Source: Doris montereyensis
Taxonomy: Eukaryota > Mollusca > Gastropoda > Nudibranchia > Dorididae
Direction: 5' to 3'
Length of the DNA stretch: 64,000 nt
Assembly: GCA_037039925.1 (NCBI GenBank)
Contig: JAXRKP010000661.1
Coordinates: 120,001 to 184,000, forward strand
The notes under the pieces are model-generated. The model saw only the letters and a program-made list of their open reading frames with translations, was not told the origin of the DNA and made no database searches. Below, piece by piece: positions 38,401 through 48,429 of this stretch (position 1 is the stretch's first letter; every line of letters begins with the position of its first letter). The translations under genes were made by a program, and so were the position numbers.

Positions 38401-41400
38401 CTATCACAAAGACATAATCTATAAATAAAATACAAATAAGAATATAAAAAATCAAATCTTTTCTCACTACTATCACAAATACTGAATAAACAAAACAATT
38501 AAGCAAATGAGATTTATATGATTTATATACTGAAGGAGTCAAGAATATTAAAAATAATCAAAGCCTATCAAAACGTTACTCATTAAAAACAATAACAAGT
38601 GTATAAATCATTACTGTATACTTATTGTTTCATAGCTGGGAATAATCATTTACCAATAAGGTTGGGAGAGTAAGGTCTTTCTTTTCATGATCTTTATACA
38701 GTGACAACAGTTGTAAAATGGTTGAGATTGCATAGCTGAGAGCCTCAAGATCTCCACAGATGATCTTTATCTGGTCATATAAAAATAAGAGGAGGGAATT
38801 TTGACTAAAACTAAATGTACTGCAGATAGAAAGGATGTGTCCAATTCAATATCTTGGACTAAATATCAATAAGGCAATAAAGAGAATAGAAAAATGCAAA
38901 TTGTACGAACCCACAGGAAAATGACAATGTGTAGTTATCATTTCATGCAAATCATGTAAATATGATACTGACAGATGCTAATACAAACTGTGTCCTCCAC
39001 TAGGCCATTTTGTATGTCAACCAAAGCCAAATAAAAATCGATCCGAGCCAGCATTTTTTTCTTAACATGTCTTTATGCCACCAACTAAATTAAACACATG
39101 AAACGATAGAGCCCCTATTTTTCAATAATAAAAAAATGTGTATAAACTAAGATTAATAACTCCAGATTATTGCTTAAAGGTTAAAACGTAAACTCCTCTA
39201 TTCCATAGACATATCTCTGACGATGCCTGTGATATTCTGATGAACATAGAAAGAAAGCACTTGAAAAGGTCAATACAATGGCAGAATCCTCTTATTGAAA
39301 TCGACATATTTTTCACTTATGAGATCACCAGTATACCCCGGAACTTATGTTTCTCACAAGTGCGGTGGGGGGAAAAATTCAAGATGATAAATAAATATCG
39401 GAAATCTTAAAGAATAGAAACATTGCAATAAGGATTTCAAGTTTCCTTGAAATTTGCCCCATCAACCATATGCTGCAATCTCAGGGTGAATTAAGACAAA
39501 ACAGCAAGATGAAAGACAGGTAAAAGAGTGAAAGAAAAGAAGTAGGGCCTATCAGCAGAGCCTGCCAACCACCCACTAGCAATCAGGAAGAAAAAACTTT
39601 TTCTGTTGCTTTTTAATCTTCTTTTGCAATAAGGAAGAAAAACTGTGTACTTTGACCCCAAAAAAACAACAGGTAAATACTTTATTAACAAACCTGCTTT
39701 GGAGTGATGGAGATTCTATAGGCCCCTTGAGACGAAGTCAGACGTTTGTTGACATGGCAAATGATATGAGGAACTTCAAACAAAGTCAAAGAGGTGAGTA
39801 AGTTCAGCGAGAGCTCCAGGTCCAACTCATTGAACAAATGGCGGCGGAGATTCCACAAAAAGGCAATATCACTGGCTTTAGCTGGTGAAAGGATAGTAGA
39901 ATTTAGTTGAACATGTTTGAAGATAGAGCTACAGCTTTAGTGAAAAATATTATACTGTATATACTCTTTTCATGATTTCATTATCATAAAACAGAATTAA
40001 ATTACATTTTAGAATTATAACCTTACCTATCTCTCATGCTAATAAAATCTTTTGTATTAAGTTTATAATCTCAAGCATTTAGAAACAAGTTGAACAACAT
40101 CTGTCATATAAATTTAAGACTTGGGTCTGTAAGAATTGTTTTTAAAGAGGCATGTTATCAAATAAAAGAGAAATCAATCAACAGCAGAAATTCACACACA
40201 AAATATTTAAAAGACAACAATAAACACAGAAACAAATGATAATTTACATTCCCTTATAAAAACAATGAAACAAAAATAAATTGAAACACAAGGAAAAAAC
40301 TTCCCAAAACAAGAATGCAAAAAAAAAAAAAATCCTTTACAATACCAGGAACACAAAATTAAGAAAGAACAAGAATCTCTATTGAAAAACTTACCATCTT
40401 GAGGTCCAGGAGCAATAAAAATAGGGACAACACCTTTGACTACAAAGGGATTTCCCTGGCCTTGCTTGATACTATGAACAGGTGGCCACAACATAAGAAG
40501 CTTGTCATCCATAAGGTTGACAGGGTGAGGCAGGCCGTTTTCAGTAAGCTTTTAACGATTGAAAAATCATTTAATAGATTTGAGTTGAGCTACACTATTA
40601 CCTAAAAGTATTTTGTGATCATGAAATTTTAAATTTGAATGTATTCTAAGCACTTTGAACTGTTAAGAAGAAAATATTAAATCTGAATGTATTTAATGCA
40701 CTTTGAATTGTAAAGAAGAGACTGCGAGTGGTGTAATGTCAGTACGGCTGGTCAGTCCTGTTTGATGTGTCTGTTGATTATTCTCTTTGTTTCAATGAAA
40801 GTTCTCATTTCTATAAAAAAAATAATGTTACTTGTTCCATACAACAACTAACAAAAATCTGTTGTGATCGTATTTTGTTTTCTAGTGTGTGGCTGTTTGA
40901 TGTTAAAGTGGCCATGTTGATGAAATAAGGAAACTTGGGACATTCCATCACATCAACCAATCAAAAACGCACAGTTTATACAAATGGGTAATTTTTGCGA
41001 TATCTTCTAACGTCATAGGATGATTTATTGACACAAATAGGTTCCTTTCTTAGGATGACCTCTACTTCTGGTCCTTAAGTAACCGTACTTACGTTACACC
41101 ACTCTAGATCTTAAAGCATCCAGTTAAATAACAAAAACATTTTCAAAGATGGAAAAAAGTATAATGCTGTACATTATAAAACAATGTCTTTCAAAGGTAT
41201 ACCTTATATGCCAAAATTACAATAGGACTGATTGTAAGAATTCTACATTTCAGCAAAACATGCATGTTAGAATTTCAATTCAATCTAAAATGTTCACACA
41301 TTAATATTTTAGTTAAAACAAAAGGGTCTTTACTTGAATACTAGGAGATCCAGGCTCATCTAAATGTCCATTCATACCATTTGGCAACATGCTGTCTTTT

Positions 41401-44400
41401 GAAGCAACACTGTCAAATCGTAACAGATTTGCTTTACTATCTGTTGAGATGGACAAAAAGATATTATGTTTTACAGTAAATTGAAACTACTGTTATTTTA
41501 CACTTCATTTGTCATCTGAAATTTATCTTTCACACGCTTACAACCATCTCAATAACAAATACACAACTAGGTTGATACCTTGAGATTTGGGAATAATATC
41601 TACTGCAATACAAACATATTGGCTGAAATTGGGCTCTTTTGCTACAATGCATTTGAACCGAGGATTGATTTTGTTACAGTATTGTATCCAATTCCAGACG
41701 TGTTCATTTTTTCCCTTCATTTTTTTACAGTACTTCTGGCTTATAAGCTCTTACAGCACTTAAGAATGTATTAAACATATATATATATATTTACATCATA
41801 GAAGGAAGAAAAAGAATTTCAAATTATGTATCTTCAGATAAATTTCAATTTCACTTCACTTTCCATTGGTCTCGGTGATACAAACATCTTATTCAATTCT
41901 TTATGGTCAAAATTCTTTCAACAAATTAATGTCCTCAATAATTTCTAACAAATGCTTTTGAAAATATCTAAAGGGACTGGGAAATGAAAGTAAAGGGAGA
42001 ATCACCTGAACTGTGTTTGATACTGTTCATTGGATCAAGCAATTCCCTCGGGGCCCTAAAGGCTTGAAGGATGGATTCTTTTCCGTCTGCCAGATCAACA
42101 GCAGTCTGACCAACGTCTTCCCTAAACGGTGTGAGACATAAAGGATTATTATTAACTTGAGGATCATATAAAAACCTGTAATGATTCATTACTTGATTGT
42201 TTCATACCATATGCGGTGATCTAGGGTGAATTGAGAGGAAACATCAAAATGAAAGATAAGTGAAAGAATGAGAGGAAAGAAGTATGACCTATCATTGCAC
42301 ACATCAACTTTCAACATAAATAGCCATCTTCGACATTTATCAATTTCCACAAATAGTACTGTCATTAATTTCAACTTATTTATGACTATAAAAAAACAAC
42401 CCACTAACATGTTCATCAACGGTAAACATATCATGAGTTACTGACAATGGTTAAAAAGGATAGCCTCTTAATACTCATCTAGTGAAAATAACAGCAATCA
42501 CGACGAGACAACAGCTTTGTTCAGGTAAGAAAAACACCATGAACGTGTAACATTTTACAAACAAATAGAGACCACACAAAATTGCAACCATACTCAAGTA
42601 AAATCATCATCATCAACACCTCTCACACCTGGCAAGGTATATACCACCAACAAGTGAATTTCATATTCCTCTTTCCTTTCGAGCTCACTCCATGTGAGCC
42701 CCATCTCTCGTATGTCTCTGCAAACGCACCTTTTCCATGTCTCCGCTGACCTACCTCTGCCTCCCATTCTTTGTGGCTTCCATTGCAAAAATGTGAAATG
42801 GACAGGCGGAAAGGAAGTTTGTTTCAATGGAAGTATTCAGGTCTGCCCTCCATGCCGTTGTGGCGACAATGGTTAGGTTGTCACACTCGTAAGGTCCTAG
42901 AAACGCATGGTCCTATGTTGTAGTCCTCGGGAAAGGGACTTACCACACTCAACCAGGGTGCAAATGGGTACCACTAATGGCTTGGAAGTAAAAACCTTTA
43001 ACAGACTAACGTCCTGTCCAGGAGGTGGCTATTATCACCTGTTCCACTTAACGCTACAGAAACCAGGATAAGTTCCCAATAGCGGCCCTGAAGAAACTTT
43101 ACTTCTTTGCTACCCTATACCGTGATCTAAGTATCAATTAAAAGGAAACTGCAAGATGAAAGACAAATTACTGAATGAAAAGAAAGAAGTAGGACCAACT
43201 AGTAACGCCCTCCAATTGACCATAGGTATTTGTTTAATTGGAATCTACCCGCCCACCATTTGCGGTGATCTCAGGGTGAATCAAGAAGAAACAGCAAGAA
43301 GAAAGGATAAAGTAAAAGGCTGAAAGGAAAGAAGTAGGGCCTTCCAGCAGCACTGTCAACCGCCCATGGATGGAGCACAGGAGGGGAGAAATAAATATCA
43401 GGAAAAGAGGCATCAAACAATAAGGGGAAATGATAGGGGATAATGGTGGGACAGAAACAGTCTACAATGTTAATGAAGTTTGATCGATCGATTGATTGAT
43501 TGATTAATTGAAATTTACCCCATCAACGATAGGGTGTAATCTTAGGGGGTGAATTAAAAGGAAACAGCAAGATAACAGAAAGGTGAAAGAATGAAAGGAA
43601 AGGAGTATGACCTAGCAACAGAGCCGCCAATCGCCCACACGAAATGAAGAGCTGTGGGTAAATGGCTGTCTAAGATAAAGGAGAAGATTATGTCTTACCC
43701 AATAGTCACTGCAATGGTAGGATCTGCATTATAATTTAGAAGTTCCTCTACAATTCCTGCATCTCCTCTTTTGACTGCCTCATGCAGGGGTGTCAGTCCC
43801 CTCGCATTTACTGTATTGGGTAAGGCACCTCGAGCTGTGAATGAATAATAAGTAATGATCTTTACAAACTATGAAACATTAGATTGGGAGGTGGGGATGG
43901 GGGTACAGAGAAGTCATCAACAGGAAAGGAGAAAGCTCATACAAGGTGGAATGTTGTCTTAAGAAATTTCTGAAATACCTGCTCCCCCAGCCCCTCTACC
44001 TTAGTGTCCAATTATCAGTAAACATATTGTCATAAGTCATTTCCTGATATAATTGTTAGAAATGTCATCTGATCGATTCTATTTACATGCAATTTTCATT
44101 GTAAAGAAAACATTAAAATGTCTACGTTTTGTTAGTGATGAAAAACGGAAATCATAAAGAATCTGACTCACCACATAGGCACTGTACCATATCTCTGTTG
44201 CCATGACAAACTGCCCAATGTAATGGAGTATTTAGCATTTCTGGGCTATCGGTCAGGTGGATGCTCACACCTCCTGCAAGGAGCTGACACACACGACCAA
44301 GACTACAAAGGAACAAATAAATCATTATCTAAACTGACACTATGTAAACGCTGGCATACATGGACAAAAATATCTAATACATATATATCAATTCATTATA

Positions 44401-47400
44401 AGCATGTATACAATGTGATAACCTTTTTCTTTTTTTATTTGCACAGATCTCACTGAACAAATTCTGAGTGAAACTCAATGAGAGTTGAATTTGGTCATAA
44501 AAAGTTCCCAAAATAAGTTAAATCATTTGACATGATCAATTCATTCATTCAAAGAGACTTCCTGTCACAGTTTTACAAATTATTCCTGTAATTACTTACT
44601 GCAATCCTTTTGTCAAATAGAAAAAAAATGTTTTCGTGAAATGACAGTGCAGAACAGTTAAATTTCTTACTTAAAAAGTAATTGTTACAATAATTATATA
44701 TTCAATAAACATACAAGTAACTGCCCATTCATACTTTATACCGCTCATGTTAAACTGGGCTGAACAAAATGTGTGGTAAGGATTAACAATTTTAATGAGA
44801 GGAACGAAGTGGAGATATATTAACACCCAAAAAGTCTGATCATTCTTTCTTCATCTAAATATATCTCCAATCAGCTTTCATCTTGCCCTGGAGATCAACC
44901 TAAATTTTCTAAATTCTTATAGACTGTTGAATCGTGATATTGAATAAAAAAGGTCTTCATTCATCACCACTTCAGCATGGACTCATGTGTTTATGTTTTA
45001 TGATTGGAATTATCGATTGATAGGAACACCTTACATATATTCGCTTTATTTAGAACAATTATCAACTTGAAATTTTTTAATTTCTCACCCAAAACTTTGT
45101 AAAGATAATAACAGATCACATAATATCATGCTGGATATTGAGTTTTAAAAACCCAACCCCCAACAAAACGACTGAGAAGAAAGCAAATTTGTTAGTGAAA
45201 CCTTACTTGGACTGAGCCGTTGCTTTCAGTAGTTCTTCATTGTAGACCGTGCGCATCTGGTCATGAGCAAGATCCAAGGGTAGTTGTCCATCTTTATTTT
45301 GAATGCCAGGATCAGCCCCGCCAGCTAAAAGGGCTCTCACTTTGTCAATTTTCCCTAACTGTTTCAAATACAAATTAAGATTTTCGTGTAAGATGGGAGG
45401 TGGGGATGGGGGTACAGAGAATAGAAATTGTTGGTAAACTGAAAGAAATTAGAATATCCAAGTTTTCTTCCTCCCTGTCATACGCGATAACCAATTAATA
45501 TCTGCATCTCTTAACTGAAAAAAAATAAAGCGCTCTTTTAAAGCAAAGTAAATATAATAGTTAAACAGACATTTTCTTCAACACACTACTGAGACAATAT
45601 CAAGTTCATACATTTTATCATCTAACACATAAAAATAAGATTATTATAAGTTATGATAACCATCTGTCCACAAATGGATCTTTCTAATAAATTCCAGCTA
45701 TGTTGTAACAAGATTGGAGAAGAAGCGTTTTTTATGAACAGCAAAGAAATATTTTGAATACCATACACAAAGAAATTTGCAAAATATTTACCTTGGTTGC
45801 ATAGTGAAGGAATGTTCCATGCTCCGTATGGTTTTCATTTAACAGCTTCTCAAGAAGATCAGGTTCATTTGTATCTGGAAAAAAATTAAAATAGCTTACA
45901 AAAAGGTAATTAGTATACAAAAAGAAAAGCATTGTATAATAGTTTGCAAGTCAACATGGCAATCATCATCAACTGCCTATCCCTTAGAAAAGCACATTGC
46001 ATCCCTGACTGTCTCCTTGTCCCATGCCACTCTCCCTGCCTTTGTTATTTTCAAATGCTTTCTCTATAATATCTTTTTCTCATCTTCTGCCCAGCTTTCC
46101 TGTTTCTTTTCCCATTCATTTATTACCTCCAGAATCATCCTGTCTGATTACTCCAAATACAAAATTGGGAGAAAGCCTTCTCATTCAATGGGCCCAAAAT
46201 CTGGAACTCTCTTTCAACCACCATCAAGAGCAACCCAAAAAAACGTTTCCTTTAAGAAAATGTTGAAAACACATTGTTTTTGAGAGACATATTTGTGAAC
46301 TTGTTATCAATTGACTCAATTGTGGATTATTGACATTGTAAAGCGCCTAGAGCGTTTTTATGTATAGGCGTTATATAAATCTTAACATTATTATTATTAT
46401 TCTCCCTTGATCTTCATATTGTTTGATGTGGCCAAAGTATTTCAACTTTTCAATTCTGCCAAACTACAAACTGTTCCAGCAATCCTTCATTTACCTGCAA
46501 CTCTTCTCTTATATAAATGGATCAACACAACAATAAGTATATAGGAAGAAAAAAAAAAGGCTGTTGGTTTAAACTGTATAGCTAATTTAGTGGTCACATC
46601 CTGCCTTACTTCCATGAGATATATACTTCTTTATATGCCATGATCAAGATGAAACCAAGCAAAGAAAATCTAAAAAGAAGGAAAGAGGGAATAAAGATAA
46701 AATCCAAAAATACCATGCTTTGCAAGTGAGAAGTTGACACGCTGGTATGGTTAACAGACAAGGATGATACATTTTGAGTCGCTTTTCCTCCCTACCTTGA
46801 TGATTTCCCCAATAGCTTAGTATCGCAGGATTTAAAATGCTAAACATTTATACTTTTGATGGTTCCCTAAGTTGATTAATAATATTATATATATTATATA
46901 TATATATCTTCACTTGTTCAAATTGTGCATTTCGGATTTTTAACCATCTCTGAATTTCTCAGGATTTAAAATGCCAAACATCTAGCCTATATCAAATTTA
47001 GATAAAGCTTTTATCCTTCTATGAATTTCATTGGTTTGTTGTACGTACCCTCGGGGATCATTTGCATTGAAGAGAGCAGTCATAAAATAGGATAAATTTC
47101 TTACCCAAAGAAAATGACCAAAACGCCTGAAGTGTATATATATAGGCTTAAAAAAATATGCTGCAATCACCCAATCTGTGCAGTCTGGGTTATCGTCTTC
47201 ATGTATGTACGAAATCACAGACCACTATGATAGTGACATGTTATGTCTATTAGAATTATATTCCATCCTTCTCATTGCCAGTCATTTTCAATAAAACTGC
47301 GTAAAATCTTAGCTGATTTTATTAGCCTTTATGTGAATCTATGCATTTGATGGTTCCCTAAATTAATTAATAATATTATATAGATCTATATGGCTTGTTC

Positions 47401-47849
47401 AAATTGTGCATGTCGGTTTTTTAAACCGTCTCTGAATTTCTCCATTTGGTCAATTAAAATGAGTAGGATGTCATGATGGAAAATATTTTTTGAAGTTTCA
47501 AATTCTATTACCATTCGTTTGATACCGTTTTCATTAAATTTGAATCACTTGTCCTGAGGCTATGTGAACTTGAAGAGTGTTGCTTGTGTTAACTTAATTG
47601 TATGTGATCGTGAAGCTCAGGATAGATTTAGAAGAGAGAAAATCTAGCTAGAGCTAATCTAGATCCTCTAGCTCCTAACCTGTCAAAGTGTGTGATACAT
47701 TTGAAGCTGATCAGACTCATGTGATCTATTTATTATAGAATGTGCTTACTTTTTCGTAGTTCAGATAAAACTGAGCATATCACATCTGTGCGCTCCGTGT
47801 CGATGGCAGTGATGATATTATTGGCAATGGTTTTCAAATCGTCTGCCAT
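25660..47849 (-). CDS. Ankyrin-repeat / GH20 beta-hexosaminidase-like fusion protein (23 exons, 912 aa)
   Basis: The exons, 5' to 3' on the minus strand, are 47849-47750, 45874-45792, 45358-45207, 44302-44172, 43834-43699, 42121-42006, 41440-41334, 40548-40395, 39881-39694, 38770-38654, 38283-38212, 37636-37586, 36729-36665, 35923-35777, 35433-35232, 32940-32894, 31626-31585, 30899-30719, 29904-29769, 29004-28898, 27845-27721, 26446-26327 and 25819-25660. All introns are GT-AG, phases agree, and the coding sum is 2739 nt. Residues 50-230 are ankyrin repeats (NTPLHWAVCHGNRDMV, LTPLHEAVKRGDAGIVEELL). Residues about 295-430 look like the GH20 N-terminal domain. A TIM barrel follows: LPYRGVLLDISQGR (substrate Arg 438), RYMQLIPVIEVG, and GLVICDWSGKGH near 661-672. 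Where GH20 enzymes have HIGxDE, this protein has HFVSAG (540-545), so both catalytic acids appear absent. There is no signal peptide, so it is probably cytosolic. The domains are clear, the function is unknown, and it is probably a pseudoenzyme. Confidence 0.93.
25972..26165 (+). repeat. SINE-A copy c (3'-truncated), intronic
   Basis: The head GGTGGCGAGTGGCCAGGTC and B-box-like GGGTTCAAAACC are followed by CATTGTGTTCCTTGGGAAA, CTACCTGGGTGCAAATGAAT and CTAGCTTGGGAGTAAAAACC. It stops after TTCAGACTAGC, without the TTATCACCTG domain. It lies antisense in the last intron of the ankyrin-GH20 gene. Confidence 0.85.
26685..27290 (-). mobile_element. Non-LTR retrotransposon fragment (C-terminal RT region)
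   Basis: Minus-strand 27133-26990 encodes WDKKMSTKMKGKVYKTVVRP and AMMYSLETVALTKTKEEEL. This matches the conserved piece that follows the RT in RTE/L1-type LINE ORFs (KLKGKVYRTVVRPALLYGAE-like). Stops and frame changes follow. GTGGCGACCCC near 26700 is like the 3' portion of such elements. It lies sense in an intron of the ankyrin-GH20 gene. Confidence 0.75.
29398..29470. repeat. (AAT)n microsatellite
   Basis: About 24 consecutive AAT units, in an intron of the ankyrin-GH20 gene. Confidence 0.95.
31730..31976 (-). repeat. SINE-A copy d, fused to a SINE-B copy
   Basis: In minus orientation: AGGTCCTGGGTTCGAATCAT (B box), GGGAGAGACACGTAACACTT, CCCAGGTGCAAATAGGTAC and GGGGCTCTATGAGCCATAAT. Its 5' end at about 31976 directly abuts a SINE-B copy in the opposite orientation. 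Confidence 0.85.
31976..32110 (+). repeat. SINE-B copy b
   Basis: Begins at the B box (GGGGTTCGATCCCCATGG) and carries the body: TTTTCTTCTGTCTATTCATT, GTCTCGTCTTTGTTCCTATG, GGGCTTTCATTTTA and CATGCCCCTTGCCTCACTG. The head upstream of the B box is missing, replaced by the inverted SINE-A. Confidence 0.85.
32195..32480 (+). mobile_element. Non-LTR retrotransposon 3'-terminal ORF fragment
   Basis: Plus-strand translation gives QIKRRKWGWLGHTFRKPKAN, then EKRGQGDQKQHGG and ERPYWRPLPHTYAPLRV with interruptions. This is the widely shared C-terminal signature of LINE ORFs (IKRRRWKWIGHVLR ... GRPKTTWRR ... WR). It is decayed and antisense in an intron of the ankyrin-GH20 gene. Confidence 0.7.
36284..36572 (-). 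repeat. SINE-A copy e
   Basis: Full-length in minus orientation: GTCAGTGGCCGAATGGTCAG head, GGGTTCAAATCCGAACTAAG, TTGGGAAAGACACTTAATAC, CACTAACTTGAGAGTAAAAA, AGGTGATTATTATCACCCG and AAGCTCCAGCTCTATGGCCC. Intronic and sense with respect to the host gene. Confidence 0.9.
37126..37410 (-). repeat. SINE-A copy f
   Basis: Full-length in minus orientation, about 550 bp from copy e: GTTGGTGGCTGAGTGGTTAG head, GGGTTCGAATCCTAGCAAAC B box, CACTAGCTTGGGAGTAAAAG, AGGTGATTATAGTCACCTG and the closing CCTTGAAGGAATATTG. The head is the best preserved of the seven copies. Confidence 0.9.
39478..39590 (-). repeat. Dispersed pyrimidine-rich ~120-bp repeat, copy 4
   Basis: In minus orientation: GGGTGGTTGGCAGGCTCTGC, AGGCCCTACTTCTTTTCTTT, CATCTTGCTGTTTTGTCTT and AATTCACCCTGAGATTGCA. 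It lies about 100 bp downstream of an exon of the ankyrin-GH20 gene. Confidence 0.75.
42206..42300 (-). repeat. Dispersed pyrimidine-rich ~120-bp repeat, copy 5
   Basis: In minus orientation: TAGGTCATACTTCTTTCCTC, CATTTTGATGTTTCCTCTCA and ATTCACCCTAGATCACCGCA, ending in TGGT. Shorter than copies 3 and 4. Confidence 0.65.
42600..42790 (-). mobile_element. Non-LTR retrotransposon C-terminal fragment
   Basis: Minus-strand translation includes RMGGRGRSAETWKRCVCRDI, then REMGLTWSELERKEEY. This resembles the closing GRPKxRWRDxVxxDMxxLGLT motif of LINE ORFs. It ends in a DDDDF run from a short (GAT)n, typical of a LINE 3' tail. Intronic in the ankyrin-GH20 gene. Confidence 0.65.
42852..43105 (+). 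repeat. SINE-A copy g
   Basis: GTTGTGGCGACAATGGTTAG head, CTCGGGAAAGGGACTTACCA, ACCAGGGTGCAAATGGGTAC, AGGTGGCTATTATCACCTG and AGGATAAGTTCCC. The B-box region is degraded. Intronic, antisense to the ankyrin-GH20 gene. Confidence 0.85.
43112..43640 (-). repeat. Cluster of three dispersed pyrimidine-rich repeats (copies 6-8)
   Basis: Three copies lie in a row at about 43112-43220, 43245-43372 and 43505-43640, all minus. Each shows the TTGCTGTTTCCTTTTAA or TTGCTGTTTCTTCTTGA block and CTTTCTTTTCATT or CTTTCCTTTCA. Copy 7 is the most typical, with AATTGGAATCTACCCGCCCA read on plus. The spacing is irregular, so they look like separate insertions or an unequal local duplication and not a regular tandem array. 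Confidence 0.7.
46120..46400 (+). mobile_element. CR1/L2-like retrotransposon 3' end
   Basis: The plus strand encodes RKPSHSMGPKSGTLFQPPSR, then KKMLKTHCF followed by a stop. It resembles the conserved C-terminus of L2/CR1 ORFs (RSFSxxGPxxWNSLPxxxR ... FKxxLKTHLF). The 3' tail TTGTAAAGCGCCTAGAGCG ... GGCGTTATATAAAT and a terminal (ATT)n are typical of these elements. It lies antisense in intron 1 of the ankyrin-GH20 gene. Confidence 0.8.
46826..47450. repeat. Locally duplicated ~110-bp segment, two copies
   Basis: GATGGTTCCCTAAGTTGATT ... TTGTTCAAATTGTGCATTTC ... CATCTCTGAATTTCTC at about 46857-46962 recurs at about 47350-47445 with small changes and a shorter AT run. Both are in the first intron of the ankyrin-GH20 gene and in the same orientation. 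Confidence 0.8.
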
Positions 47850-48193
47850 GGTGAGATGCAAAATAAATGATCGAAGATAAAGTTAATGCATTAAGTTGTA
47901 ACAGAGAAAATAAATCTCTAGATCTAGATATATCTATGGACGTGTGGTTCAAATTAAAGGGGAACTGATCATGGCAGACTGGACAAGATAATTTTTTCTT
48001 TATAAGTCCAACCGTGCACATCAAGGGGAAAATCGGTTTAGAATTTAATCTAGATCTACATCTAGAGTCTAGATCTACATCTAGATGTATTCTTTCTTTT
48101 TTTTAGTTCTATGTCACGTCACCGAAACAAAGTCGGCAGTACTTGGGATAACCCGGAAGTTTACGCTTGTATCTCAGTGAAGTATCGACATGT

Positions 48194-48231
48194 CTCTGCA
48201 CCAAGGAGGTTATAACCTCCTTGCTCTGCAC
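48194..48231. repeat. 22-bp perfect palindrome between 8-bp direct repeats
   Basis: CTCTGCAC at 48194-48201 is repeated exactly at 48224-48231. Between them, 48202-48223 is a perfect palindrome with 11-bp arms (CAAGGAGGTTA and its complement). It lies upstream of the ankyrin-GH20 start codon, in its probable promoter or 5' UTR region, 345 bp from the ATG. Confidence 0.85.
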
Positions 48232-48429
48232 ACAGAGATGGGACTCGACCTGGAACTACCTATTGGAGTAGAGAGCCCTGGACGTTGAATACCAAAAGCA
48301 AATGCCAGACACAAGTCACTGCTACTGTAAAGTTTACAGTTCTTGTAGGAATTAAAAAGATGAATTTGCCGATAAATGAATCGGAATTTTTCACCCAAAT
48401 CATTTTTTTTTGAGTACCGGTATCCTTCA

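Noticed and set aside
43886..43912. G-quadruplex as the explanation of the shared intron element
   Set aside because: Only three clear runs of three or more Gs are present, and the transcript strand is C-rich, so a four-tract RNA quadruplex is not supported.
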